Position numbers and translations under genes: made by a program. The notes under the pieces were generated by a model. The model saw only the letters and a program-made list of their open reading frames with translations, had not been told where the DNA came from and ran no database searches. Shown here one piece after another: positions 34,139 through 47,168 of a DNA stretch of 64,000 nucleotides. This DNA comes from Viridothelium virens (taxonomy: Eukaryota > Ascomycota > Dothideomycetes > Trypetheliales > Trypetheliaceae): assembly GCA_010094025.1 (NCBI GenBank), contig ML991778.1, positions 372,001 through 436,000 on the forward strand, in the 5' to 3' direction. Position 1 is the first letter of the stretch. Each line of letters begins with the position of its first letter.

Positions 34139-36822
34139 GAGGTGTGTAGGAAATCCAACCAAATGTTGGACGCGGTTACCCTGTACGCTGTACACTCAAG
34201 AGAGAAGGAGTGGAGTTGTCTTCAGGCAAAATGGGTCTTTGATGATCAGCAACGGTGGGCAGACCGATTTGCTGGTTTTCAAAAGGTCATGCAAGTTTGT
34301 CTCCGTAAGGTTTGGGTAAAAATACCTTTTACTTTATTGATGTGAGGATTACCTTTCCGTCGATCATTTACTTGACTCAGCTTTTCCATCCTCCGAGTAA
34401 GTCTTCCCGAAGCGGGGCCAACCTTACTCTACATGTTGTTGGAAGCGACAACACTTCGCACCCTTCGGATCTTGCCATTCCAAGAACCTTATCATCTGCA
34501 CCATATGGGCAACTGCAAAGGTAAGCGCATGATTTCCTCTGATCAGCGTACGACACCGACTTCGAAGCCCCCCGAACCCCGATCGTCGAGACGTTCATTA
34601 GTATTGTGCCTAAAAACAAGGATGATCCACATCGAGCGAGGTGCTATGCCAAGCGGGCGTCATATTTCTTTTGTAACTAGGTTGACTGCGAACTGAGTAT
34701 ACCTACCTAAAGATATGCAGTCAATGCAGGATCCCCGGGTGGGCTGCGTCCCGACACCGCCGGAGCGCGCTAAAGAATTTGCATGCACCGTTTGAACTTG
34801 GTTTTCGTATTAATCACCCGATAATAGTAACCCAACTATTTAGCTCATTGATTCGATTTCATGTTGAGGCAGACCCCGAGTAACTGAAAGAAGGTTCCAT
34901 GGGAAGAGCTGCCGGCGACCCAGCTCAGCGATTCCTCTGCTCCTGCTGTCCACAAGGCGCTGATAAGGCAGGACCGATCAGCTGCACATACTCCACGGGC
35001 CGAGAGCCAGGAAAGGCCTACTGAGCAGGCCCTCTCCGAGTGGTTCCAACACTGCTGGGTAGTACATGAGATAATGAACACGTGAGCGGAAGAATGCATG
35101 CCATCGACCGGTTGGTAGACAACGACCGCTATTTTCCAGGATTCTTTGAGGGCCGAACCGCTAAGCACGGGGATGCAGAGGATCCAGAATCTGGGGTCCC
35201 GTGGCCGTGGACGGGGAAATATGGTCGGTCAGGCCACGGACAACTGCCCAAATCTAGGTAATTAGGTTCTTACGGCGCGAAGGCAACATTCAACTCCCTT
35301 GCGGTCAATAGACACGCGTAAACCCAAAAATTTCCGTAAGCTGTTGGTCAACGGGGGAGGTGTTTCCGTAATATCGTCTAGAGTCCTGCAGGGTTCGGAG
35401 CGAGCGATTGCTTGGCCGATCAATTTCTTCAGCTGAAGTGCTTGCGCTTTCTGCGGTCATAATACAACATACCCCATGCAGAGGGATGGATCGACGGCCA
35501 TGACAGGACCAGGTCTTCGAGATATGTACCACACGACGTGCGCATGGGCGAACAGAGGCACGTTGCATGATGCAAAGCGATCTCTTCATGTATTGAAGGA
35601 TCGCGGCTGTTGAGCAGGCGATGCTGGTAGATGCACGTTATGGAGGGGTAAATTCGTGCTAGGAGCACGGTAGTCTGGCATAGTGGGGACGACCGCCTTG
35701 AACATCAAGTTTGATGAAGGACCGAGGGACAATGATCGGCCGCTAAGTGGAGTTCTTTCGTCCACATACGTCAGAGAAAATGACCGCAAATATTATCGTG
35801 AGACTGGTGGCGCGTGCAAAAAGCGGACAAGCATGGAGAGTGGGTACATGGCTGAGAGGTCAATAAGGCCCAGCGATGAGCTGCTCCTCCATGACTCTAC
35901 TGCAGGTACGGGTCCCTTCCTCGAAGTGGACGTGCATGCGGCATGAGGTGGCCGCGCGCCATCTTGGTGCACCCTGCTGTGTTACTGGTTGTGATATCTG
36001 TAGAGAAGCATCGCGTGGCCTCGCGAAGCAGCCATGAAGAAGCCATGGAGAAGCCACTGCAAGGTAGCGGTGGTAGTCTGACTCGTTTCCATCCTGACAA
36101 ACAAAGGAAGTCGCTCTCGAAACTCGGGCGATCGGCATCATGCTGCGGTCTGTGCCGGCTGTCGAACGTTTCTCTCTTCGGTAGGTCCACCAGAGATACA
36201 GAAGAATCAATTCTGGCCCCGACATGGAAGCTTTCGCCATAACTTCAACACAAGCTTTTAACACGTCTCGGCTCCGCGGAACATTAACGCCTTCTAGCGG
36301 GGAGAGAATGGTAAACTACGGAGTTCTGACGAAGCGAATGCAACGCTGCGAGCCATTCTGACCTACAGCATTTCCCCCTCTGCGAATGGCTGTCTCGGAT
36401 AATTATATGGGCTTACCTCCCACAGCAGGATTGAGTATAGTCGACAACGCATGATGAAGCAAGCAGCCAAGAGCCATGTGGAGAACAGCACGCGCAACGC
36501 CGATCGTGACCCAACCGCCGTAAACTGTCTCGCTGCTAAGACGCTGGCGGCGGAAGCCGTCTCTGCTTAGTCTTCTCGCCGTCGAGATCTGACGCGCAAG
36601 AGCCGCGCTCCGTAGCTCGCTCTGTAGTGCACATTAGGTAGGCGTTCTTGGAGCAGAGCTTCAAGGCCAGAACACTAAGAACGCCTTGCGACGCCTTGGA
36701 GTCCTTCCAACGTGCAAGAAAACCGAACCCATGGGCAATCTTCTCCTGCTCCAGCCATTCGATATCCAGGATGCAGGTCGTGAGACCTCTTAGTGCTGGC
36801 CGGGAAAATTATGACCGACACG

Positions 36823-36842
36823 ATCTCATCTCATCTCATCTC
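36823..36842. repeat. 5-bp tandem repeat, four copies
   Basis: Four exact copies of atctc in a pyrimidine-rich non-coding stretch. Confidence 0.85.
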
Positions 36843-38443
36843 ACCCCTCGTCCCTCATCACTCATCCCTATCATGCCCATTCCTTCCAGACGCTAGATAG
36901 GTTTGGTGGAATGACACTCGATTGCTGCATCATGCGGGCAGGCGCTTGCTGCTGCAGCATTGACTATGCGCGGGGGCGACAGGACACCTGCTAGAGATGC
37001 TAAAGTTAAAGATAGTTACGGCACGCAGCACGCTCGATAATGCTCGATGAAGTCCCAACAGGCGCATGAGCGACCCAGAATCAGGCAAAACCAACCGCGA
37101 GTGCCATTGGCTGCATGGTAGCCCTACAGCATCCACCAGGGTCCCCCTCGCTAGCGGGGACGATGGCATCATGGATCTTGACGTCCGGTCTTCTTCGTAG
37201 GGCCGGTGAGCGAAGGTTTGGCTGCTTTGCTTCCTCCACCTTGTGCTTCGCCAGCTCGCCTACGCTTGCGGCACGGCTAGATTGCATCCTCGCAATGCAA
37301 ACAGGTGCAGCCCTGACGCGCAGTAGCCCCGAGGGAAGCGCTTGACACCTTCTCTGACCCAACAGGAAGCCAAACGTTGGTCCTGGTGCCCAAACGAGAC
37401 AGAGTTTCCGGGTCTCCGGTATGGAACTTCTGGACGGAGATCTCTACCGAAAAGCAGCAAGATGCGAACCTGAGCTCTCATCTCTGTACCAGTCAAAAGC
37501 CACGCCACACCGTGCCAGATCCTTAGCGCTACCAACCTGACAAGGCGTTAGCCCAGCACTCGTCTCATTCCCCGATCAGCCTCTCAGCCATCTGACAAGG
37601 GTCTAGCACCAATGTTCAAGGTCCGACAAGAGAGTGCTGACTGTAGGGGCGGCTTGGACATGCTGCTACCGTCTGCCCTGCCCACTGTCCCCCCAAGAGA
37701 TGGGGGCTGGTTCAGGTGAAAATCTCTTGACTGTTCGCGTTTGCCACTTTTGTTTTGTTACATGGTTATGCATTCCTCCACCACCAGTTCTCTGTAGCGT
37801 AGTCCTGAGCCTGTAACCCCCCAACCTGATAGGCTGTTGGCGAGCTCGAAGCTGTTCTCCGACGTCACCCTGTCTTTCCACACTAAGGTGAACCACTTTT
37901 TTTCTCGTAGCTGCGAGCCCTTTCCCTCACACCGCAAGCTCGAAGATTGATATTTTAAAGTGCGAGCTTGGACGACGCCGGTACAGCTCTCTTCCCTGCA
38001 GCGCACGAGGCCACCCAAGCGCGGATGATCGCCACTTAAGGTCAGCCCACACTGTCCGCGAAAGCGTCTATTCTTCTTACATTAGCTCTGGCGTGCTCAC
38101 TCGCGAACTGGGGTAAAGAGATATCTCGGCCTCCTTCGAACAAAGTACACGGCAAAGCTTCCCCGCGTGTCCTATGTACCGACCTCAATTCACTCGTTCC
38201 AAAGTCACATCTTTGAACGTTGAACCTCACCTCACCACGGTGAACGTTTCTCCCCAGTGAACCTCCTGACCATTCACCGAGTTCAGCTGGCCATTTCGAG
38301 TAACTGTACCCGGAACTCGTCACGTAACCAGCAAATCAGTTGATGGCAAGAAGGTTGAGCCCACGACTGCTTACCTTCCTCCCTCACTCCAGCATCTTTG
38401 TTTCATGAGACTACTGGATACTGGGCACTGGTGAACCCGCGGA

Positions 38444-39935
38444 ATGGCGTTTGAGTTATCCCACCAACCACCCACTTATGTACCGCCATCGGGTCCGGCC
38501 ATTATCGGAGACGGGACGGCTCAGCCTCCAGACCACGACACTACGTCCCAGAATGCGACTTCCTTGAAGAGCAAGAAAAGACCCTCAAAAACCAAGACAC
38601 CTGCCGCTATCAAGCGTTCGGCCTCGACTCCCCATATGCGCAGTCTAGCACAATCCGAATCAGGCGCTGTATCCCCAACTTCTGGGAAAGAGAGAGCGCG
38701 CAATAAGCTAGGATATCAACGAACATCTGTTGCTTGTGGTATGTAGGCATTTCTTTGGTCATCTCTCATATCGCCTCCCCCAAATCTTCTTCCGCGATTG
38801 GACCTCCGATAACGGTTGGTGAGACTGACATGCATCAGGTCACTGCAGGAGAAGGAAAATCAGATGCCTACTGGCGCCTGATGATCCCCAAGGACGCTGC
38901 TCAAACTGTATACGCCTCAAAAAGGAATGTAATTTTTACCCGGTGGACCAACAAGTTCCGACAGGATCGGGCGCGCCGTCATCAAGTAAAGGTGACACTG
39001 GGTCCAGCGGTGCGAACACATCCACCCCTTCTCCCAAAACTCTTCAAACGGCCTCCATAGGCGATCATTCTGATGACTATAATCGCTACTCCCCTTTCAC
39101 AACCAATCCACCGCAAGGATACGCCATAGCTCCAGGCATATCCCGTGCTCCTGAAGGTAAGCGGTGGTTTATCTGGTACCTCTATGATGATGATCGTTGC
39201 TAATGGACTATTCCAGCGCCCCTTTCTGCCGGTGGGTACGCCTTTCATCACGGTGCGCCAGATCCACGGTATGGCTGGCACGAACCCGAGTATGCACCAC
39301 ACTCTGCGGTTACAGAGTCGCCTCATGTAGATGGACCTGCTTCAAACTATTGGCGACTCAATGAACAGCCGATTGCTCCAAATACCCAATATCCAAAGCG
39401 GCCCGAGGGTTCAAGTGAGCAAACTCCAATGCCCGGCTCGGCCCACCACCTGCCTTGGGGGCCACCTCCTACAGAGTCGGGGTATCCACCTCCTCAGAGA
39501 TCTCTGTCGTTTCCAGCCATCGAAAACCTCAGTATCCCAGGCAATATGGCCCCATATCCTGTTCAGTCACCACAGGACCCGAGGCGGCCCTCAAATTATT
39601 CTTACACGTCAGTTGACCACGGGAGCACTGGTTCAAGCATTTCGATCCCAGGGTCCAACCCCAGCTCGATGGGCCCTCCAGCACCTGTCCAGACCCCTAC
39701 ACACTCAACACCCACACATTCACAATTTCCGTACAAGCAGCAGTGGAGTCCATATCCTCCGCCACCACTTCGCCAAAGTTCACTACCAAGCCATTCCGAG
39801 GGATATGGACCTCAGTGGTACGGTGAGCCAGCACACCTTGGACATGTTGCTGAGGAACCGCCACACAGCGCGCCGCCATTCAACTTGGGCCCTCAGAACT
39901 ACTTCACAGGCACCAACCACTCACACGGGCCCTAA
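38444..39935 (+). CDS. Zn(2)Cys(6) transcription factor
   Basis: Three exons, 38444-38738, 38839-39156 and 39217-39935, with 100- and 60-nt introns, encode 443 residues. The binuclear zinc cluster crosses the first junction: ACGHCRRRKIRC then GRCSNCIRLKKEC, i.e. Cys at about 98, 101, 108, 119, 122 and 129 (CX2CX6CX10CX2CX6C), followed by NFYPVDQQ. Residues 1-97 hold a Ser/Lys-rich stretch (LKSKKRPSKTKTPAAIKRSA), a plausible nuclear signal. Residues 140-443 are Pro/Ser/Tyr/His-rich and low complexity with no visible fungal middle-homology region, so the protein is shorter and simpler than most of its class. The NFYPVDQQ flank is shared by a conserved group of Eurotiales C6 regulators whose targets I cannot name. 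DNA binding is firm from the cluster. Confidence 0.9.
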
Positions 39936-42900
39936 TTTGTCATTTTGAGTGTGTAGCTGATTTCACTTGTCCTCAAAACTAGATGTGACGGTGGCTCTCT
40001 GTGAAGCTCTCTGAATCTGTTTCTCTTGAACGATTCTTTATACACTTCTCTAGTCACCAATCGAACTGGCTTTCGGTGGTACTGTGTTGGCGGAGTTTAT
40101 CAATCTAGCATATGCTCGCTGTACTTTCTACGACTGACCACAATTTGTCACATAGAACAACTTTTGCATTAAGGTTTTACACGAAAAGCACATGACTAGG
40201 GTCACGGACATATGGGAAGTCGCCTGCTAGGGCTCAATATGCACATTTAGGGTATGACATCGGGCGTACGGGCGTGGCATGACGGCAAGCAGCGGCTTTC
40301 GGAAAGAATAGGGCATGGGATGGGACAGGTCCAATCGGGGGAGCACTGGGTTCATCAAACTACGATTCTCTTGTATGATACGGTTTACAGTTCCGCGTGA
40401 ATCAGCGGAAAACTCTATATTTGTCTCCACCGCATGACCTCGAACTTGAAATGAGCTCTTGCAGGACCTTTTTGGAAAGTGTGGCGGATTGTTGACCAAT
40501 GTCACTGTACAATCCCATTTCTTTTTCCTGAGAAAACACTTTCAGAAGCCTCCTTGACATTGGTAACATGACTCGCATCGAATGCGATCACCACACTCAG
40601 TCAATGAGGAAAGCGTGCTGACAAAAGTTAGATCCTACTTCATCTTCCAAACCCAATTGATTTCCTCATCATCGATCATGTGAGCATCGATGATCCAATC
40701 ATAGATCATATGATGCTCGCACTTGATGCTACTACTGCCTAGTTCCTACGACCTCCAAAAGAATACTGCCTTAGGCTCCACTGATTAGCTGCTTGATGGC
40801 CTTAAAAAAAAGAAAATCAAATTCTAGACTTACTGCAAGAAACAAAAAGTTGGCGAGGAAGAACAGAGGTGTCCCGTTTAATCGCGAGCACCGCGTGAGC
40901 GAATCAATTGGATCAAAACAACTTGGCACTTGGCAACTCTTCCGGCTCTCTTGCCTCGGCCGACTTAACCGGGAACGGGAAAACTTGGACGATTTGCTCG
41001 GGGCCAGACGCGATGTGGCGAATGAGAGGCCATCTACTGCGTCGAGTTGGGCTGGTAAACGAAAACAGGTTAGCTGCCTTTTAGTCCTTTTCAGCTGAGG
41101 GAACGAGTAGACGACAAGAAAAAGCAATGAGACCAGCGCGGTCGCGGCCACCGTCTCCACCACACCACATTGAAAAAACCACGCAGCACGTTGGGAGACC
41201 AGTGCCGGTGTCCGAGTATGATTCCGGGTTGGGAAAATGGGAACCCAATAGTTTCGGATTACTGGATGCGTGGTGATGGTGGTGGGGGTCAAGTTGGATG
41301 TATATCCATTATGCTCAGGATTCCCTCTCTCCTGATACGCCCGATTTAGACAAGGGGGACCTTCTGGATGGTCGAATAGGCGAGGGCGGTGAAAAGTTTC
41401 TTCTGGTTCATGACGTACTCCTTTAATATATCTGTTGATGATTCTGTTTCTTAGGTCTTGATCTGCGACAGCCGTGTTATTGGCCCACACAATTCTCACC
41501 TTAGCGTTCAGTAGACTATACGTGGAAGGGATGATACGTTTGAAGCCTTGGTTTCATGCCATCCGGACCTCAAGCGAACACGTCGGCCCGGCTCTAAGAT
41601 CTACATGTGGTTGTAATTTGACGAAGAACAGAAACAATAAAGATGTACACTTGGCTGGAGGAGGAAATTCAACCGATCGATTTATTCAGATGAACTATAC
41701 AGGGAGAACCTGATAAGCGGTTTATCACGAGTGGACAAGGAAAGCATAGCGACGGCTTCGACGGCAAAGCAGGAGATGGTGACCTAGAGCTCGATGCCTC
41801 AGGATCGTTGGGGGAAGCTTCCTCAAGATCCCATTGCGGCAATGGTATCCACTTTTCGGCATAACAGTTGAGAAACAATAGACTAATGTACCGTGAGTAG
41901 GTATGTTGTAGTCAGCCCTATGCTATTTTCCACATTTCTTCCCGTCTACTCAGAATCGCTGTTAAAGACCTTGGACACCAATTGGATTCCTCTGTTCATT
42001 CAAGTCCATCGTGATGACAGCTAAATCTTCCCTCTTTCATACAATGCTTCGTTCAAAGGGTTCTTGACTGATGAGAATGATCAGACTTACTCCGTCTCTC
42101 GAAGTAGCCGTTACACCTTGAATGCCAGGCTTACACTTTGTTGTTGCTGCAACCATTGCTGCATTTACCGGCCCGCGCGTTACCAGCCCCGCTGCACTAT
42201 TTTCCCTACCTGTCGTTCAATTACCTTCTTCTCTGAAACACCTTCTCGGCAACCTTCACACGTTCCCCAACCCCCACTTTCATCTCTTCTTCTCGCTAGT
42301 CTTCCTGTCATGCGAGCTGCAAAGTGCGAGCGTGACACGACCAGGGTCTTTGCCGCCTTCGCATATCTATCCAGATAGGAGTGTTTTGGGCAAGGAGAGC
42401 GAGCAGGCAGATCACGGCAGGATCCCGTGAAGCATGCAGGATGCAGGGCGTAAGGCGCAGGCCTTATGCAGAGAGACTGAGGCTAAGCCAACGTGGCGGG
42501 AGCGAGTGGGGCTGCTGACGTGAGGGATACGCACGATCAAATCATCGATAAGGAGACTGGCAATGGGCAGAGACATAACACTGACGCTACCTTTATAGAT
42601 GTGGGCACTGGCATGCAGCGTGCAATGGTAGCTGGGAGAATGGCTGGTAGTGGTCTCAGAGCTGGGTCTGGACTTGAGAGTTGACTCAGGGATTTGTAAA
42701 TCTAGGAGCTGCATAAGGACTATAATGAGAAATTTGATTGTTTTGTACGCCTGAGATTCGTGATCAGAAAGAACTCCGTATCAGCGGTGTACGCAAGGTG
42801 TAAATGAATAGCAGGCGTCTCTGGACACTTGATGAAGGCCCACAGACGTGGTCCAAATGATACATCATTGTCCTGTTTCTTGTGAAAACAATCTTTTATC

Positions 42901-43140
42901 GCCAGTGTGTCGAGTAAGTCAAGGTAAACGCTTCTTCGTATGAGTGAACTAGCTGTGAAGGCATGTATGGTCACGAGGGAGACGGAAGCTCCGAGCCAAG
43001 AACGGTGGAACGAAGACTGCTGGTCTGGCATCGGGAGCATCCTCTTACCGCCCTCTCCTGAAAATCTTTCCCACTCTTCGTCAGTGTTATCCTCCAAGCA
43101 CGAGACGTTCTCCCCCGACTTTTTTTCCCAATTGTGTCTT
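39936..43140. other. Gene-free stretch between convergent genes
   Basis: About 3.2 kb. It contains an imperfect inverted repeat at 40682-40718 within a run of GATCAT-like words, and a 242-codon minus-strand frame (40771-41499) that has no methionine and so is not called. Frames at 42064-42714 overlap one another on both strands and were not accepted. Confidence 0.35.
40682..40718. repeat. Imperfect inverted repeat
   Basis: Left arm gagcatcgatgatc and right arm gatcatatgatgctc pair except for a short mismatch, leaving a loop of about 8 nt. Neighbouring words (atcatcgatcatg) repeat the same letters. It lies between convergent genes and could form a hairpin. Confidence 0.6.
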
Positions 43141-44008
43141 TCAATCGTCTCTCTGTTCAGTCTCAGCCCTCGGCCATCCTCCCCAGTCATGGGCCTCCAG
43201 CGTCTGATCCAAGATATTTTCAATTTCTGACCTGGTCAATAGAAATGGCGTGGGTTCCAATGGCTCCATCGACTGTAGAGCGGATTGGTACGCTGGATTC
43301 TCTTCCGAGAAGTCGAACTTCACTAGCGGCTTTGGCAAATTCATATATGAGTTTCGCACCTGCTCCTCCGCCTCTTTTGCCGTGGCTCGAAAGAAGTGTT
43401 CTTTCTTCAGCTCATTGCCCATCTGGAGTGCCAGAGATTGGTGACTACTACGAAGAAGTGTCATATACGATCCATATATTTGCCGTCCTTCAACAGTGAC
43501 ACCGTACGGCCAATCGTTCCACAGTATGCAGAGTCTGTCGACCATTTCATCTAGGCGGTCCGTGAACTTTTTCGACCTCACGTCTGCGGGGCGAAAGAGT
43601 AGGCGTACATACGAGACATTGAGGAGATGACGGATTCGGTAATGCCAGGCATCGAGAGGCTCTGCGTACGAGGGTATGGTGCGCCTTGTTCGAAAAAAGA
43701 TGGTGAGAACTGCTCGAAAGATATCGAAGTGCTTGTCGAATATGAGACCCAGGGCTTTGATTTCGCTCCAGATTCCGTCGATATAGGACATCATATCGTC
43801 CACTGGGCAACAGTCGCGCTCAGGGAGTGAGGTCAGAGAAGAACAGGAGCCTACCCCAGTCAGAGAGGTCTGCAACGAAGTTTAAGTGCGCGCTTTGCTC
43901 CTTTTCCTGCAAGTTGGCTGTACCACGTAACGAAGTGAGGCTTTTCGGCGTGGGGGACTGACTGAGCAGATTCGGCGTAGGGCCTCGATGCATGTTGCGA
44001 CAGGCCAT
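43141..44008 (-). CDS. Hypothetical protein, two exons
   Basis: Exons 44008-43855 and 43802-43141, joined over a 52-nt intron (gtaggc..cccag), give 271 residues in one frame (..VADLSDW|VDDMMSYIDGIWSEIKAL..). The family is not recognised. The first 50 residues are Ser/Pro-rich; the rest is helical and hydrophobic in amphipathic pattern, with many Trp, Tyr and Arg (DAWHYRIRHLLNVSYVRLLF, DRLCILWNDWPYGVTVEG). That composition recalls the C-terminal regulatory half of some fungal transcription factors, but no zinc cluster is found upstream, so this is only a resemblance. The end is acidic (RAETEQRDD). Start choice rests on the first ATG of the open frame (MACRNMHRG); an exon further upstream cannot be excluded. 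Confidence 0.55.
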
Positions 44009-46521
44009 GAGGTTGAGCTTTATGTGGAAGCCCACATCTTCTTCTCTACCTCACGATGTTCGTTGTCTGCCTCCTATCGGTGTGGATAGAATGAAGACCA
44101 ACATGTGAACAGTTGCCTCGGAGTAGGGAATCAAGGTGGCAGTGACTTTTGTTCACGGCATGCCTAATACACCATGCTGCTTTATAGCACTCTCACAATG
44201 CTCACTACGCCTCACACTCCCTGCTTACAAAACTGAGTATCATGATCGAAGCTTGCTTTCTTCCATGAGGAACAAGGATACGAGTGGCCCACAGACAACG
44301 GTGAATACAGAGCACTGATCCATGATGGTTCCTTGGTGTGGCCATTTTCCTCATTGGGTTTAGGAGGTCGTCGAGCGCAAGAGCTTATCGGTAAGGGAAA
44401 GCGAGGAATGACGAGTAGACTCAAAGGCATCATCCTAGATTCCGGGAGAAAAATGCAGAGAGCATACGTTTGGCCAAGTAATTATCAGATCACGATATGC
44501 CGGCCAAGAGCATTATACCTCTTTGTAACCAGTTAAACGGATAATGAACAGAGTTCATATGCTTCCGCGATACAAGATCACCCCGTTGATATAATATTAC
44601 GGACGGAGATCCTGGAAATTGAGCACCTGGAGGTGCATATATACGGGAAGAGCTCTTGTCGTTCGAGAGATAATCGAATCCAGCCAAAGAGGCTACATAA
44701 TTCGCAATCCGTGAGGGGTGTGGCCTTGAGAAATGTCCAGGCTCCGAGTCATTGTCAATCTTTTGTCTTCGTACTCTAATTCTATTTCAAAGCTCGAGCA
44801 CTAAATTGGAACTCAGGTAGCGCAACTGCCGCAAACGGTTAAATTACCAAAAACACCCCGATTTGATGTCATTTCTTTGAGAATCTTTCACACTATACTG
44901 GCAAGTTCTTGTTTTTCAATGAATAGATGTGAATAGTGCTAACAATGGGCAGAGAGACTCGAAGAAATTTTTTCCGCTTAGACTTGGGCATCTATGATCT
45001 CTCACACTCCGAGCACAGACAAACAAGATTCTTCAAAATAACTGAGTGAATGAATGGCTGGGTCTTCGCAATATGAAGCAGTGTATTCATATGCTCCAGA
45101 ACAAATTTCAGTCGGTTCCTGGCCACTCCAATTACCGTGCTGAAATAAATGCAGCAGGTGTGATTGCTCAGAGTGACATCTTGCATAGGTAGGTTCGCGC
45201 CCGCTCCCGCCCACGTAGGATCACGGTCACGATCTAACAGCTTGGTTTCGGGTAGGTAGGACATAAAGGTAGCTACTAGGTACCTAAGGTACCTATTTCC
45301 ATGTTAGCAGGCGCGACTTCCCGTGCTCAGATGCTACGAGGAAGGCCCAGATGTTTCCCATTGGTCGCACAAGAAGGTTAAGGAAGCTGTCAAAAGCGCC
45401 GCTTTCCGGTTCCACGCCACACGTGGATATCCTTCAAAGGGTTCGACGGAAGGCGCCTGGTTCTCCGTCTGCGAGACATGCGTCGCTGAGTCCGGAAGAG
45501 ATCGTGTTGACGGTAGCAACGTCACTACTCTAACATGCTTAACATTTCCTGTTTTCAGCAGAATATTGAGGTGCAAGGACTTCCCTGTCGTCCAAAAATA
45601 GGCTTGCCCAAACTGGCACCGCAAAATTCGCCGCAAAGATTGGCCGGCCGGGGTTCACCGCAGGCGTAATAGCACAAGTCACTGTAAAGCCATTTTCTCT
45701 CAGCTTCAAGTCTTTGGTTTTCGTCTCACTGATGCCTATTCGGTCTTTAATCATCCCTCAGGTGCCTCAGGTGGCTCACAACTGTCAGCCGCGTGTTAGC
45801 ATGGGAACGGTGGGACTCTGAAATGCTTCTTACGGGCCGCTACGGAAGCACATGTTGGCTAGGGTGCCACACTTCTCCCGTCATACCTAGCACAACAGGC
45901 ATTCAATCTTCAGAAAGATGCTCCAAATAATTAAGCTTTTCTTCACCCTTTCCTTCATTGGGATTGTCCCCTGCTCGCCAAGATCTCAATGATTGCTTCT
46001 GACGTTAGATCGCATGGACGAAGACTGGGAACACCGCCTCCGCTCCATCTGTAAGTGGCTCGTGTTCGTGGTACCATCCCGTTTGCTGAACAGGCTTTCG
46101 TTGGAACCTTCTACCTGATATCTCTATGCTACCAGCCTGTATATTCCAGGTAGGCAAACGTTCAATGCTACCGTGAGGTTACTGGAGCATACGGTGACAC
46201 GATCCTAACAATGTCGAGTCTGTCCAATGCCGAACAGTGGCAGCGCCACAGAAAAAGCAGGGCAAGGTTGCCTCAATATTCCGCTCCTACTGCTAGAGCT
46301 GGCTCCCGCGGTAGGTTACTTGGAGGCATGGATGGAAGCCACGGGTGCTCGTCGCTACCTCCCAACAATATATATTCTCTACAAAGTCCGCCTTCCTTTT
46401 CCCATAGAATCTGCATCTTAATCTCTACTTCTCTGCTCGATCCTAGGCCTTTCATCTTTAGGTCCCGTGTATTATCGAATCTTCAAAGATTTTACCCAGA
46501 CAGACTCACTTGACTCTTAAA
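44009..46521. other. Gene-free stretch
   Basis: About 2.5 kb between divergent genes. It holds two adjoining palindromes at 45277-45294 (taggtaccta, aggtacct) next to GGTAGGTAGG, and a TATATATT run near 46370 about 150 bp upstream of the secreted-protein gene that could serve as its TATA region. Frames at 45323-45636 overlap on both strands and were not accepted. Confidence 0.35.
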
Positions 46522-47168
46522 ATGCATTCGTCTGTTGCTCTTCTTTGCCTCCTCCCTCTGGTCTCTTGTGCTGCCCTTCCACGAAGAGCCCCCACCGGCT
46601 CATGGCAGGTATCTGATATCGCCACGCACTACATGGGCGACAACTCCGGCATTGCCAACGGCGCCTGGCCCCCTGGGTCTGGCTTCAATAGCACCATCAG
46701 CTTCACACTCTCTCAGAATTTCGCCAACACTACCCACGAGACGGCACCAACAGCCTTCGGTTGCTCCGCACAGTGGGTACCTAAGGGATCCGGAGCTCAG
46801 GCATACCCAACGGACTGGGTGCAATGCGGCGGCGCAGGATCAGGCACGAGTTGGAAATTTCTGAACACTACCACCATGAATGAAGGATATGCTGGTGCCT
46901 TTATCTTGGACATCAAGCAGGAAGGGACTGTCCAGTAAGTTCACGCCTCTTGAGCTATTCTCCTCGCATTCTCGTACGATTGCTGACTTGAGTACGATTC
47001 TGCAGCGGTGTAAGCCATGAATTTGCCGGAAAGATCAACATTACAGCAAATGACTACACTGCTGGTGACAACTCAATCACTTGCTTGGGCGGAGCTCCTT
47101 TGACTGGTATACACTGTACCGGCGGCCCCTTCACAGCTCAAGTTACAAATGACAAAGTCATCTCGTAG
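46522..47168 (+). CDS. Small secreted protein with Kex2-type site
   Basis: Two exons, 46522-46934 and 47006-47168, with a 71-nt intron carrying a CTGAC branch site, encode 191 residues. The signal peptide is MHSSVALLCLLPLVSCA, cleaved near residue 17; ALPRR ends in a dibasic site at 21-22 suited to Kex2. The mature part has four cysteines (FGCSAQW, VQCGGAG, ITCLGG, IHCTGG), room for two disulfides, and four N-glycosylation sequons (NST, NTT, NTT, NIT). It is rich in Gly, Thr and Asn with alternating strands, compatible with a small beta-sheet extracellular protein. The WQVSDIATHY..STISFTL beginning is reminiscent of AA1-like (Alt a 1-like) secreted proteins, but I am not sure of that. It may be a wall-associated, effector-like or allergen-like protein; function unknown. 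Confidence 0.82.

Larger units (their letters stand above)
33394..38443. other. Gene-free stretch of 5 kb
   Basis: No gene was recognised on either strand. Features seen are an AGGGG word at 33512-33516 in the Hsp9/12-like promoter, an 8-bp triplet repeat at 34115-34138, a 5-bp quadruple repeat at 36823-36842 and, at the right end, the promoter of the Zn2Cys6 gene. Several frames of 80-135 codons overlap on opposite strands around 35860-36270 and 37080-37540; none shows family motifs or splice continuity. Confidence 0.35.

Noticed and set aside
35860-36270. Overlapping frames of about 100-135 codons on both strands
   Set aside because: No motif, no consistent strand preference and no introns joining them into a longer protein.
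45277-45294. Adjoining palindromes taggtaccta and aggtacct as a transposon end
   Set aside because: No matching inverted copy or target-site duplication was found within reach, so they are treated as simple sequence.
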